Positions 1 through 5,893 of a stretch of DNA of 5,893 bases are shown here, one piece after another. Under the pieces are notes generated by a model that was not told the origin of the DNA, ran no database searches, and saw nothing but the letters and a program-made list of their open reading frames with translations. Made by a program: the position numbers and the translations under genes. The stretch is from Pseudomonadota bacterium (GTDB lineage: Bacteria > Pseudomonadota > Alphaproteobacteria > Rhizobiales > Beijerinckiaceae). Location of the stretch: the NCBI GenBank assembly GCA_021812505.1, contig JAKANG010000117.1:1-5893 (forward strand), read 5' to 3'. Within the stretch, counting starts at the first letter, position 1. Every line of letters starts with the position of its first letter.

Positions 1-936
1 TTCCGATCTGCCCCAGAACAGGAAAGAAAGCGATTTTTCCGGCGCCGCCGCGTTCGCCACCGTCACACTATAGGGAATCATATAGGGCCAGAAGGCCGCG
101 GCGAGAAAGCCGAAGGCGGCGAGAAAGAATAGCGCCGTGAAGGCGAAGGGGAGAGCGTCGCGCCGCGCGGCGATCGCGCGCAGCACGCCCGACAAGGCGG
201 CGAGGCCGACGAGGACGAATGCGTCCGCCCAAGGCCGCTGGATCAGCCGGGTCATGACGTCATGCGCCTGAATGACCGTGAGAAGCGAGGCGAGGAGCAG
301 GAAGAGCGTCATGCCGATAGCGAGGAAGGGCGCCCGCTCATAGGCCCAATCGCGCAGGGGGGTCGGTGATTTCAGGATCATCCAGCCGGCGCCGAGAAGG
401 GCGTAGCCGAACATCAGGCCGATTCCTGTGAGAATGGGCAGCGGGCGCAGCCAATCGAAAGGTCCGCCGGCAAACTGGCCGTTTTTCACTTGAACGCCGA
501 GAATCATCGCGCCGACCGCGGCGCCCTGGACAAAGGCGGCCAGCGCCGACCCAATCCAGAAGCCGCCGCTCCACAGCCAGGAAGGACCACCGCGCCCCCG
601 GAATTCGAAGGCGACGCCGCGGAAGATCAGACCAATCAGCAGCAGCAGGACCGGCAGGTAGAAAGCCGGCAGGAAGATCGCGTAAACGGAAGGAAAGGCC
701 GCGAAAAGAGAGGCGCCGACGACGACCAGCCAGGTTTCGGCGCCGTCCCAGAACGGTGCGATCAGACCCATCATTTCACCGCGCAGATCGGGGTCGCGCG
801 TCGCGCCGAACAATATGCCGACGCCGAGGTCGAGTCCGTCAAGCACGACATAGGCGAGAATGGAAAAGGCGATCACGCCGGCCCAGAACAGGGCGAGAAA
901 AGACGGCGCGGCCTGGTTCATGTCGACGGCGTTCAT
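1..936 (-). CDS. cydB: Cytochrome bd-type quinol oxidase subunit II (CydB/CioB), C-terminus cut by window edge
   Basis: Subunit II of the bd-type quinol oxidase, an inner-membrane partner of CydA that supports assembly of the heme centres. Reading down from the ATG at 936-934, 312 codons are open to base 1 with no stop; family members are usually about 330-380 residues, so the end lies outside. Visible features are a hydrophobic multi-helix protein with the N-terminal motif LDGLDLGVG (residues 32-40, acidic D33 and D36), the subunit II signature FWDGAETWL (62-70), and a late conserved stretch FWPYMIPYS (282-290). The start is fixed by the ATGA overlap with the cydA stop and by a Shine-Dalgarno GGAGAGG five bases upstream. 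A second in-frame ATG (codon 6, 921-919) has weaker support. The two genes must be cotranscribed and probably translationally coupled. A small CydX-like subunit could follow, but it would lie beyond the window. Confidence 0.95.
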   Translation of the reverse strand, partial: MNAVDMNQAAPSFLALFWAGVIAFSILAYVVLDGLDLGVGILFGATRDPDLRGEMMGLIAPFWDGAETWLVVVGASLFAAFPSVYAIFLPAFYLPVLLLLIGLIFRGVAFEFRGRGGPSWLWSGGFWIGSALAAFVQGAAVGAMILGVQVKNGQFAGGPFDWLRPLPILTGIGLMFGYALLGAGWMILKSPTPLRDWAYERAPFLAIGMTLFLLLASLLTVIQAHDVMTRLIQRPWADAFVLVGLAALSGVLRAIAARRDALPFAFTALFFLAAFGFLAAAFWPYMIPYSVTVANAAAPEKSLSFLFWGRSE

Positions 937-2297
937 AATGGCCTCTCCGCGTGGAAATCATAGCCGGAAGCCGCGCGCATCCTTTTTGTCAGCCCGTCGC
1001 GGAACAGGCGGTAGAAATAGACCACGCCAAAGCCATAGATCAGGGCATAGACCAGAATGAAGGCGATCAGCGACGTCGTGGCCTCGGGCGTCGAGAGCGA
1101 AGGCGTCACGGCGTCGCGTGTGCGCAGCAGCCCATAGACGACCCAGGGTTGGCGACCGACCTCGGCGGTGAACCAGCCGGCGATCACCGCGATGAATCCG
1201 GCGGGGAAGGAAACAAAAGTCAGCCAAAGGAACCAGCGCGCCTGTTCGAGCCCGCCGAGCGTGCGCAGGACGAGGCCGGTCCAGGACAAGGCAAGGATGG
1301 CGACGCCGAGGCCGAACATGATGCGGAAGGCGAAAAAGGGGACGACGACCGGCGGCCGATCCTTTGCCGGAAAGGATTGGACGCCGACCTCCCTGGAGTC
1401 CCAGGTTCCGGTGGCGATGAAACTACCGAGATCGGGAACGGTGATGGCGTAAAGATTTTCGGCCTTGCGCGCGTCCGGCCAGCCGATCAGCACTTCCGAG
1501 GCCGGCTGTTCGTCATGCCAGCGGGCCTCGATGGCGGCGAATTTGGCTGGCTGGTATTTGTGGACGATCTCGCCGGCGAGATGGCCGAGGAGGATTTGCG
1601 CCGGGATCAGCACGGCGGCCAGGCCGAGGCCCCAGTCGAGCATGACATGGGATTCCTCCCAGGCTTCGCCACGCAGGCGATTCCAGGCGCCGGCCGCGGC
1701 AACGCAGAGGCTGGTGGTGAGAAAGGCCCCGAGGAGCATGTGCGGCCAGCGGATGAGCTGGACCGGGCCGAGCAGAATTGCCTTCCAGTCTTCGGGAACG
1801 ATCTTGCCCTCGACGACGCTGTAGCCGAGCGGAACCTGCATCCAGCTGTTGTTGCACATGATCCAGTAGGACGAGGCCATGGTGCCGAGCGCGACCATGG
1901 CGCAGGAGAAGAAATAGAACCAGCGCGGCGTCCGCTCGCGCCCAAACAGCATGATGCCGAAAAAGGACGCCTCAAGCAGGAAGGCTGTGAAAGCCTCATA
2001 GCCGAGCAGAGGCCCCTGGATCGCGCCCGTGCGTTCCGACAAGGCGCTCCAGTTCGTGCCGAATTGGAAGGCCATGACGATTCCACTGACCACGCCCATG
2101 GCGAAGGCCAAAGCGAACACTTTCAGCCAGAAATCGAACAGACGGCGATAGACCGGCTGGCCGGTCGCGAGCGACATGGCCTCGAGCACCGTGAGCCAGG
2201 CCGCAAGACCAATGGTGAAAGAGGGGAATATGATGTGGAAACTGACCACGAAGGCGAATTGAATTCGCGACAGGATAAGTGGGCCAAGTTCCATCAT
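933..2297 (-). CDS. cydA: Cytochrome bd-type quinol oxidase subunit I (CydA/CioA), short Q-loop form
   Basis: Catalytic heme-bearing subunit of a quinol:O2 oxidoreductase in the inner membrane; it oxidises quinol at the periplasmic Q-loop and reduces O2 to water without copper. The protein is 454 residues with about nine predicted membrane helices. Residues that line up with E. coli CydA: H21 (H19, heme ligand), E101 and E109 (E99/E107 proton path), H186 (H186, heme b558), K252 and E257 in QPAKFAAIEA (quinol site), R325 and M327 in FRIM (R391/M393, heme b558), W375 and E379 in GWFTAEV (W441/E445), then GRQPW (381-385). The offset jumps from 0 to 66 between E257 and R325, so the long C-terminal Q-loop insert is missing, as in short-loop or cyanide-insensitive (CIO) type oxidases. 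The start is one of two adjacent ATGs (2297 or 2294), with GGAAA upstream as a weak ribosome site. It ends in TGA overlapping the cydB ATG. Cyanide resistance is inferred only from subclass. Confidence 0.97.
   Translation of the reverse strand: MMELGPLILSRIQFAFVVSFHIIFPSFTIGLAAWLTVLEAMSLATGQPVYRRLFDFWLKVFALAFAMGVVSGIVMAFQFGTNWSALSERTGAIQGPLLGYEAFTAFLLEASFFGIMLFGRERTPRWFYFFSCAMVALGTMASSYWIMCNNSWMQVPLGYSVVEGKIVPEDWKAILLGPVQLIRWPHMLLGAFLTTSLCVAAAGAWNRLRGEAWEESHVMLDWGLGLAAVLIPAQILLGHLAGEIVHKYQPAKFAAIEARWHDEQPASEVLIGWPDARKAENLYAITVPDLGSFIATGTWDSREVGVQSFPAKDRPPVVVPFFAFRIMFGLGVAILALSWTGLVLRTLGGLEQARWFLWLTFVSFPAGFIAVIAGWFTAEVGRQPWVVYGLLRTRDAVTPSLSTPEATTSLIAFILVYALIYGFGVVYFYRLFRDGLTKRMRAASGYDFHAERPL
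942..948 (-). promoter_or_regulatory. Ribosome binding site of cydB inside the end of cydA
   Basis: Read on the minus strand this is GGAGAGG, five bases before the cydB ATG. It lies within the final codons of cydA (encoding ...AERPL). It decides the cydB start at 936 and, with the ATGA overlap (936-933), supports translational coupling of the two oxidase subunits. Confidence 0.7.
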
Positions 2298-2368
2298 AAG
2301 GCGTTTCCACTGGGACGGGCCGGCGCCGGGTCGGCGCCGTCGTCCGACTGGCCGATGACGGCCTTGAC

Positions 2369-2397
2369 CTTATCCGATCCCGTCGCGCGGCGGTCAA
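2369..2397 (-). promoter_or_regulatory. Putative sigma-70-type promoter of cydAB
   Basis: On the minus strand, TTGACC (2397-2392; 5 of 6 matches to TTGACA) is followed after exactly 17 bases by GATAAG (2374-2369; 4 of 6 matches to TATAAT). Transcription would start near 2361, giving a leader of roughly 60 bases before cydA. The region is less GC-rich than its surroundings. No full FNR/Anr box (TTGAT-N4-ATCAA) was seen. The call rests on spacing and consensus only; alphaproteobacterial promoters are variable. Confidence 0.45.
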
Positions 2398-2421
2398 ATG
2401 AATTTTCGGCCTGTGAATTTG
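2395..2421. repeat. CAAAT / ATTTG inverted repeat in the divergent intergenic region
   Basis: CAAAT at 2395-2399 is mirrored by ATTTG at 2417-2421, with 17 bases between. Extending to eight bases, the arms match at 6 of 8 positions (CAAATGAA against CAAATTCA). The same stretch also reads as a direct repeat of TGAATTT (2399-2405 and 2414-2420; 15-base period). It sits at and just upstream of the proposed cydAB -35 box and on the upstream side of the copper operon, where a regulator could affect either direction. An operator role is inference; short AT-rich repeats occur by chance. Confidence 0.25.
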
Positions 2422-2471
2422 CGCAGCCGCATTGAAACGCGAGGGGGCGCGTTGCGCGCCGCGTCGCCCAG

Positions 2472-2897
2472 GTGCTAGCGTCTTCTGGATGGGAGAGGGC
2501 TTTGGCGCGCGGGCTGGAAAAAAGCGGACGTGACGCATTCTTGCGGCCATGGTTGGCCCGCCTGGCCGCGCTCGTCTTCCTGCTCCAGGGTTTCGGCCTG
2601 TTCGCCGCCGCGCCGCGCGCCATGGCGACGGGCGACGCCTTTGTGGCGGCGTCAAGCATTGCCGCGCCCGGCTGCGCCCATCAGACGCCGAGCGACGGCC
2701 ATGCGCATGGCGCGCCCGATTCCTGTCCGATGTGTCAGGCTTTGGGTTGTGCGCTTGCGGGGGCGCGGCCGCCGGTGGTTGTGGCGCGCGGCGCCGCGCG
2801 CGTCATCCTTCTGGTTTCGCTGGCGGCGCGAAGGCTGCCGCCCCGTTCGCGTCCGCTGACCACGCCGCCGGCGCGCGGCCCTCCGGTTCCGGTGTGA
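2472..2897 (+). CDS. Small DUF2946-like protein with His/Cys-rich CPxC segment, probably copper-related
   Basis: A product of up to 141 residues. A hydrophobic segment (about 29-47) ending in AAPRAMA looks like a signal peptide or membrane anchor. A metal-ligand cluster follows: C68, H70, H77, H79, C85 and C88 in CPMC, and C93. A second hydrophobic patch (about 101-118) and a Pro/Arg-rich tail ending ARGPPVPV complete it. The layout (N-terminal hydrophobic segment, central His plus CPxC, Arg-Ala/Gly-Pro-Pro tail) resembles the DUF2946 family as I recall it; no enzymatic function is known to me. It is first in line upstream of the barrel, copC and copD genes, which supports a copper role. The start is uncertain: GTG at 2472 has no ribosome site and its first codons look non-coding; TTG at 2502 follows GGGAGAGGG (2491-2499); TTG at 2541 would give a textbook signal peptide. 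Codon use from about 2545 onward is typical of a real gene. Confidence 0.6.
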   Translation: MLASSGWERALARGLEKSGRDAFLRPWLARLAALVFLLQGFGLFAAAPRAMATGDAFVAASSIAAPGCAHQTPSDGHAHGAPDSCPMCQALGCALAGARPPVVVARGAARVILLVSLAARRLPPRSRPLTTPPARGPPVPV

Positions 2898-2992
2898 TCG
2901 GCGCTTGTTGAGCGCGTTTTCGCGGGCGCCGCCTTTTGCTTTTGGCGCGCGCCGTATGCCGCGTGCCGGCCAGAAGATTTTGCGAGCCCAGA

Positions 2993-3982
2993 ATGAAGCT
3001 TCACCCCGTCGCATGGGCGCCACGCCGTGTGCGTAAAACCCATGTCCTTGCCGTCTGCGCGGCGCTTGCGGCCCTCGCCTTGCCGGCGCAGGCTCACACC
3101 ATCGTCGGCGACCGCGTGTTTCCCGCGACCCTGACCATCGACGATCCCGGCGTCAATGACGAGCTGGCGTTGCCGGCCTTCTCTTATATGGAATCGATCA
3201 ATCCCGACGGGTCGCCTGGCGCGTTCAGTTATGGGCTCGGCTGGGAATATATGAAGACGATCACCGCCGATCTCGGCGTTTCGGTCGGCTCAGGGGGCTA
3301 CAACTGGCAGACGCGTCCGAGCGCGCAGGGATGGTCGAATATCGAGACCCAGATCAGATATGCGATGTGGCAGGATGCGAAAGCCGAAGCGATCGTGGCG
3401 ACGTCGGTCAGTTACGAATGGGGCAATACCGGCAGTCCGCAGAGCGCCTCGCTGCCGTCCGATCCTTTCTCCACCCTGAGCTTCACCCTCTATGGCGGCA
3501 AGGGCTTCGGCGATATCGACTCCGATTGGCTCAAACCTTTCGCCATCACCGGCGAATTCAGCGCCAATTTCCCGATGACCGCGACCAACGCCGACGGCGG
3601 CCTCAACCCGACCACGGTCACTTATGGCGCCACCCTGCAATACAGCCTGCTTTACATGAATTCCCATGTGAAGGAGGTCCCGGAGCTGTTCCGGCGCCTG
3701 ATCCCGGCCTTCGAGGCGATCTTCTCGACGCCGGTCGGCAATCTTTCGCCCAATGCGCCGGGCCAGTTCCCGACCAATGTCACGACCGGCGTGGTCGGCC
3801 CGTCGCTCTATTACATCGGGCGATATTTCGAAGTGGGCGTGATGGCCCAGGCGCCGATCAACAGGGAAAGCGGCGCCCATCTCGGCGCGCTGGCGATCGT
3901 CGATTTCTTCCTCGACGACATCGCGCCCGACACGCTTGGAAAACCCTTGTTCGGCCCGCCGCAGGCGCACGGACGTCTTTAA
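2993..3982 (+). CDS. Probable outer-membrane beta-barrel protein of the copper operon (unnamed family)
   Basis: A 329-residue protein with a signal peptide (basic RRVRK at 11-15, hydrophobic 18-32, cleavage predicted after PAQA at 31-34), so the mature chain would begin with H35. The rest is rich in alternating polar/hydrophobic stretches with Tyr, Trp and Gly, typical of outer-membrane strands (for example 78-100, 131-143, 161-170, 208-223, 271-286). There is no membrane helix after the signal. A helical-looking insert lies at about 226-245. The C-terminal part (PINRESG at 288-294, FFLDDIAPDTLGKPLFG at 305-321) resembles unnamed proteobacterial outer-membrane or 'transporter' proteins, distantly like the phenol-degradation MetA barrel group. 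I cannot give it a name. It ends in HGRL rather than the usual terminal aromatic residue. The ATG at 2993 is preferred over TTG at 2936 because it places the signal peptide normally; the ribosome site is weak. copC follows 13 bases after its stop, suggesting copper passage across the outer membrane; this is inferred from context only. Confidence 0.8.
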   Translation: MKLHPVAWAPRRVRKTHVLAVCAALAALALPAQAHTIVGDRVFPATLTIDDPGVNDELALPAFSYMESINPDGSPGAFSYGLGWEYMKTITADLGVSVGSGGYNWQTRPSAQGWSNIETQIRYAMWQDAKAEAIVATSVSYEWGNTGSPQSASLPSDPFSTLSFTLYGGKGFGDIDSDWLKPFAITGEFSANFPMTATNADGGLNPTTVTYGATLQYSLLYMNSHVKEVPELFRRLIPAFEAIFSTPVGNLSPNAPGQFPTNVTTGVVGPSLYYIGRYFEVGVMAQAPINRESGAHLGALAIVDFFLDDIAPDTLGKPLFGPPQAHGRL

Positions 3983-3988
3983 GGGAGG
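3983..3988 (+). promoter_or_regulatory. Ribosome binding site of copC
   Basis: GGGAGG lies directly after the stop of the barrel gene and seven bases before the ATG at 3996. It is the strongest Shine-Dalgarno in the operon. It selects this start over an in-frame ATG at 3936 that lies inside the preceding gene and would put 20 charged residues before the signal peptide. Confidence 0.75.
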
Positions 3989-3995
3989 GAAACAC

Positions 3996-4367
3996 ATGAA
4001 AAGCTTGCGCATGTTCCTGGCCGCCGCCATTTGCGGCGCGTCCGCTTTCGCCGCGCCCGCCTGGGCGCACGCCTTCCTCGATCACGCGGTCCCCTCGGTC
4101 GGCTCGACGTCGCCGGGCGCGCCGGGCGAACTGACCCTGAGCTTCAGCGAAAAGATCGTGCCCGCCTTTTCCGGCGCGTCCCTGAGCTCGGCGGCGGGGG
4201 CGGCGATCCCGACCGGCAAGGCGCGGGTCGATCCCTCGGACCCCGCGACGCTCCATGTCCCGCTCGGACGCAAGCTCGCGCCGGGAGCCTATGTCGTTCA
4301 TTGGCATGTGGTTTCGGCGGACACCCATCACACCTCCGGAAGCTACAAATTCACCGTCGCGCCGTGA
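3996..4367 (+). CDS. copC: Periplasmic copper-binding protein CopC
   Basis: A 123-residue small copper chaperone of the CopC family, exported to the periplasm where it binds Cu(II) and works with CopD. The signal peptide (1-24) ends APAWA, and cleavage gives a mature N-terminus HAFLDHAVP, so H25 supplies the amino-terminal histidine ligand typical of CopC. Other family marks are PSVGS (33-37), LSFSEKI (48-54), and the C-terminal HWHVVSADTHHTSGSYKF (102-119), in which D109 and H111 correspond to the Asp and His of the Cu(II) site. The usual Asp-Gly-His is Asp-Thr-His-His here. There are no methionines in the mature protein, so the Met-rich Cu(I) site of Pseudomonas syringae CopC is absent and a Cu(II)-only type is expected. 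It sits 13 bases after the barrel gene, and copD starts one base after its stop; the three are almost certainly cotranscribed. Confidence 0.95.
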   Translation: MKSLRMFLAAAICGASAFAAPAWAHAFLDHAVPSVGSTSPGAPGELTLSFSEKIVPAFSGASLSSAAGAAIPTGKARVDPSDPATLHVPLGRKLAPGAYVVHWHVVSADTHHTSGSYKFTVAP

Positions 4368-4368
4368 C

Positions 4369-5292
4369 ATGGACGCTGCCGAAGGCTTTGCGATCCCCGC
4401 CCTGCTGCTGCTGACGCGCTGGAGTCACTTCGCGTCGGTTTTTGGCCTGTTCGGGGCGGCCTTGTTCTGGACATACACGCCGGGCGCCTTTCCGGGCGCG
4501 CGGCGCGTGAGTGATCTTCTGCTGCGCGTCGCGGCGCCGGCCGCGGTCCTGTCGGGTCTCGGCTGGATCGCCGCGATGATCGCCAATATGGCCGGCGGCC
4601 TCGAAAAGGTCGCAGACCCGCAGACCCTGTCCCTGTTCTTCACCCAGACCCAGTTCGGCCCGGTTGTCGAAATCCGTCTGGCTCTCCTGGCTCTCGCGCT
4701 TGCCTTCGCCGCCTGGCCGATGGCGGCGGAGTCGAGGCGTCGCGCGATGGTCGCGCTGGGCGCGGCGCTGCTGGTCGATCAGGCCTGGCTCGGCCACGCC
4801 GCCGAGGAATCCGGGACCTGGGGCGCTTTCATGCTGGCCGTCTATTGCGCCCATGCGCTCGCCGCCGCCGCCTGGCTCGGCGGCCTGCCGCCCCTGCTGT
4901 TCGCCTTGAGGGAGGCGCGCGGCCAGGACGAGGAGGCGGCCCGCCGGCAAATGTTTGAACTCCTCAAATGTTTTTCGCTCGTCGCCACGCCTGCCGTCGC
5001 GATGATCGTCGCCAGCGGCCTCGGCAATGTCGGCTTTCGCGTCGGAGCCTCCTTCGAGCGGGTGTTCCTGACCGATTACGGCTACGTCCTCGCCGCCAAG
5101 GCGACGCTGGTCGCCGTCATGCTGGCGATGGCCTGTCACAATCGCTTCGTGGTCCAGCCGCGCCTGCGGACAGCGCCGCCGAACCCGCGACAAGGCGTCC
5201 TCCTGCGGACCGCCGTCGCCCTCGAACTCGCCCTCGGCCTCGCCGTCCTCGCCGCCGCCGCAATCCTCGGAATAACCCCGCCGCCGCAATGA
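4369..5292 (+). CDS. copD: Copper resistance/uptake membrane protein CopD
   Basis: A 307-residue inner-membrane protein of the CopD family, thought to move copper into the cytoplasm or to membrane copper enzymes in partnership with CopC. About eight hydrophobic helices are visible (roughly 9-35, 51-75, 97-118, 125-143, 153-178, 203-222, 237-256, 279-302). Family features include H20 in the first helix, H143 in AWLGH (139-143), AHALAAAAWLGGLPPL (161-176, H162), ATPAVAMIVASG (206-217), and YGYVLAAKATL (237-247) followed by a late-helix HNRF (257-260). The start is the ATG one base after the copC stop. No good ribosome site precedes it, so translation probably depends on termination at copC. A longer reading frame from 4255 overlaps copC and lacks merit. 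It seems a stand-alone CopD, not a CopCD fusion and without an appended cytochrome or YtkA domain. It is the last gene of the operon; no convincing terminator follows. Confidence 0.93.
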   Translation: MDAAEGFAIPALLLLTRWSHFASVFGLFGAALFWTYTPGAFPGARRVSDLLLRVAAPAAVLSGLGWIAAMIANMAGGLEKVADPQTLSLFFTQTQFGPVVEIRLALLALALAFAAWPMAAESRRRAMVALGAALLVDQAWLGHAAEESGTWGAFMLAVYCAHALAAAAWLGGLPPLLFALREARGQDEEAARRQMFELLKCFSLVATPAVAMIVASGLGNVGFRVGASFERVFLTDYGYVLAAKATLVAVMLAMACHNRFVVQPRLRTAPPNPRQGVLLRTAVALELALGLAVLAAAAILGITPPPQ

Positions 5293-5387
5293 GCGGGGCG
5301 CTAGCCGAAAGGGCAAGACGGCTCCGATTGAGTTCGCCAAGGGTGCGGATTAGCTTGCTGCTTTCCGCTTGTTTCCGGAGTCTGCGA

Positions 5388-5893
5388 ATGACCGCCTATA
5401 ACGCCCCGATCCGCGACATGATCTTCGCCATGAAGACGGTTGGCGGTTTCGACCGGATCTCCGCTTTGCCGGGCCATGAAGAAGTTTCGGAAGATCTGGT
5501 CGAGGCGATTTTCGAGGAGGCGCGCAAGTTCGCCGGGGACGTTCTCGCGCCTCTCAATCATCCTGGCGACAAGCAAGGCTGCGTTTGCAAGGACGGCGCG
5601 GTGACCACGCCGAACGGCATAAGACAGGCCTTCACGGCCTTTTGCGAGAACGGCTGGCACGCGATGCCGGCGCCGCTGGGCCATGGCGGCCAGGGCCTGC
5701 CGAGCCTCGTCTCGACTCCGGTGCTGGAAATGTGGACGGGCGCCAATCTCGCCTTTTCCCTCTGCCAGATGCTGACGCTCGGCGCGATATCCGCCATCGA
5801 CCACCACGGCTCGCAGGCGCAGAAGGAACTTTATCTGCCGAAAATGGCTTCGGGGACCTGGACCGGCACGATGAATCTCACCGAACCGCAGGC
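5388..5893 (+). CDS. Acyl-CoA dehydrogenase, N-terminal part (continues past window)
   Basis: A flavin enzyme of fatty-acid or related acyl-CoA oxidation that introduces the alpha-beta double bond and passes electrons to ETF. From the ATG at 5388, 168 complete codons are open to the right edge. The N-terminus (MTAYNAPIRDMIFAM, 1-15), the segment APLNHPGDKQG (54-64), GHGGQGLP (98-105) and TGTMNLTEPQ (159-168) are characteristic of the long acyl-CoA dehydrogenases (about 590-600 residues, extra N- and C-terminal parts, often annotated FadE- or DmdC-like). TMNLTEPQ begins the FAD/substrate-binding core; the catalytic Glu lies beyond the window. GGAG (5377-5380) is well placed seven bases before the ATG. 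A possible promoter, TTGAGT (5328-5333), 17 bases, then TAGCTT (5351-5356), is weak. The 95-base gap after copD and the unrelated function suggest a separate transcription unit. Substrate chain length cannot be told. Confidence 0.93.
   Translation, partial: MTAYNAPIRDMIFAMKTVGGFDRISALPGHEEVSEDLVEAIFEEARKFAGDVLAPLNHPGDKQGCVCKDGAVTTPNGIRQAFTAFCENGWHAMPAPLGHGGQGLPSLVSTPVLEMWTGANLAFSLCQMLTLGAISAIDHHGSQAQKELYLPKMASGTWTGTMNLTEPQ

Noticed and set aside
951..2435. A 494-codon open frame on the plus strand, opposite cydA
   Set aside because: Lies antisense to the whole of cydA, whose conserved residues are unambiguous. Its product is charged and low-complexity with no recognisable domain, as expected from the antisense frame of a GC-rich membrane protein gene.
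2446..2460. Hairpin GGCGCG-TTG-CGCGCC just before the CPxC gene
   Set aside because: Perfect six-base stem, but no T-run follows, and CG-rich palindromes are frequent by chance in this sequence; noted only as possible leader structure.
1996..2655. A 219-codon minus-strand frame spanning the cydA start and the divergent gap
   Set aside because: Overlaps cydA in another frame and is Arg/Pro-rich; it would erase the intergenic promoter region and has no family resemblance.
2913..2924. CGCG-TTTT-CGCG hairpin between the CPxC gene and the barrel gene
   Set aside because: A four-base stem is too short to claim as a terminator or attenuator.
3290..4030. A 246-codon open frame on the minus strand, opposite the barrel gene
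   Set aside because: Arg/Glu-rich antisense product without recognisable motifs; the plus-strand gene has a signal peptide, barrel pattern and operon context.
5303..5323. AGCCG (5303-5307) and CGGCT (5319-5323) as a terminator after copD
   Set aside because: Only five base pairs with an 11-base loop and no T-run after it; not convincing as an intrinsic terminator.
4351..5340. A 329-codon open frame on the minus strand, opposite copD
   Set aside because: Antisense shadow of copD with a Gly/Arg/Asp/Glu-rich product and no domain; GC-rich codon bias removes stops from this frame.

Overview
The window is GC-rich, with strong G/C preference at third codon positions. Gene content (short-loop cytochrome bd oxidase, CopC/CopD, a long acyl-CoA dehydrogenase) fits an alphaproteobacterium, perhaps of the Hyphomicrobiales/Beijerinckiaceae-Methylocystaceae type. 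That placement rests on general resemblance, not on a marker gene. No RNA gene, CRISPR array, insertion sequence, integrase or toxin-antitoxin pair is visible.

Left part (1-2297, minus strand): cydA and cydB, the two large subunits of a cytochrome bd-type quinol oxidase. They overlap in an ATGA, and cydB runs off the left edge about 20-30 residues short of its expected end. CydA keeps the recognisable heme and quinol residues. Compared with E. coli it lacks about 66 residues between the Q-loop Lys/Glu pair and the Arg-x-Met motif, so it is a short-Q-loop (CIO-like) enzyme.

Middle (2298-2471): a divergent intergenic region. It holds a good sigma-70-like promoter reading toward cydAB and a CAAAT/ATTTG inverted repeat just upstream of it.

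Right-centre (2472-5292, plus strand): a probable four-gene copper-handling operon. It encodes a small membrane-anchored or secreted protein with a His/Cys-rich CPxC segment (DUF2946-like), a probable outer-membrane beta-barrel of an unnamed family, the periplasmic Cu(II)-binding protein CopC, and the eight-helix inner-membrane protein CopD. The last three genes are tightly packed (gaps of 13 and 1 nt). Together they would cover the outer membrane, periplasm and inner membrane for copper uptake or distribution.

Right edge (5388-5893, plus strand): the first 168 codons of an acyl-CoA dehydrogenase, probably a separate transcription unit.

The main biological point is that a copper-free terminal oxidase is divergent from a copper-handling operon. 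This suggests, but does not prove, a link between copper status and choice of respiratory oxidase. No wholly new system is evident. The least characterised parts are the barrel protein, whose mature form is predicted to start with histidine as CopC's does, and the CPxC protein.
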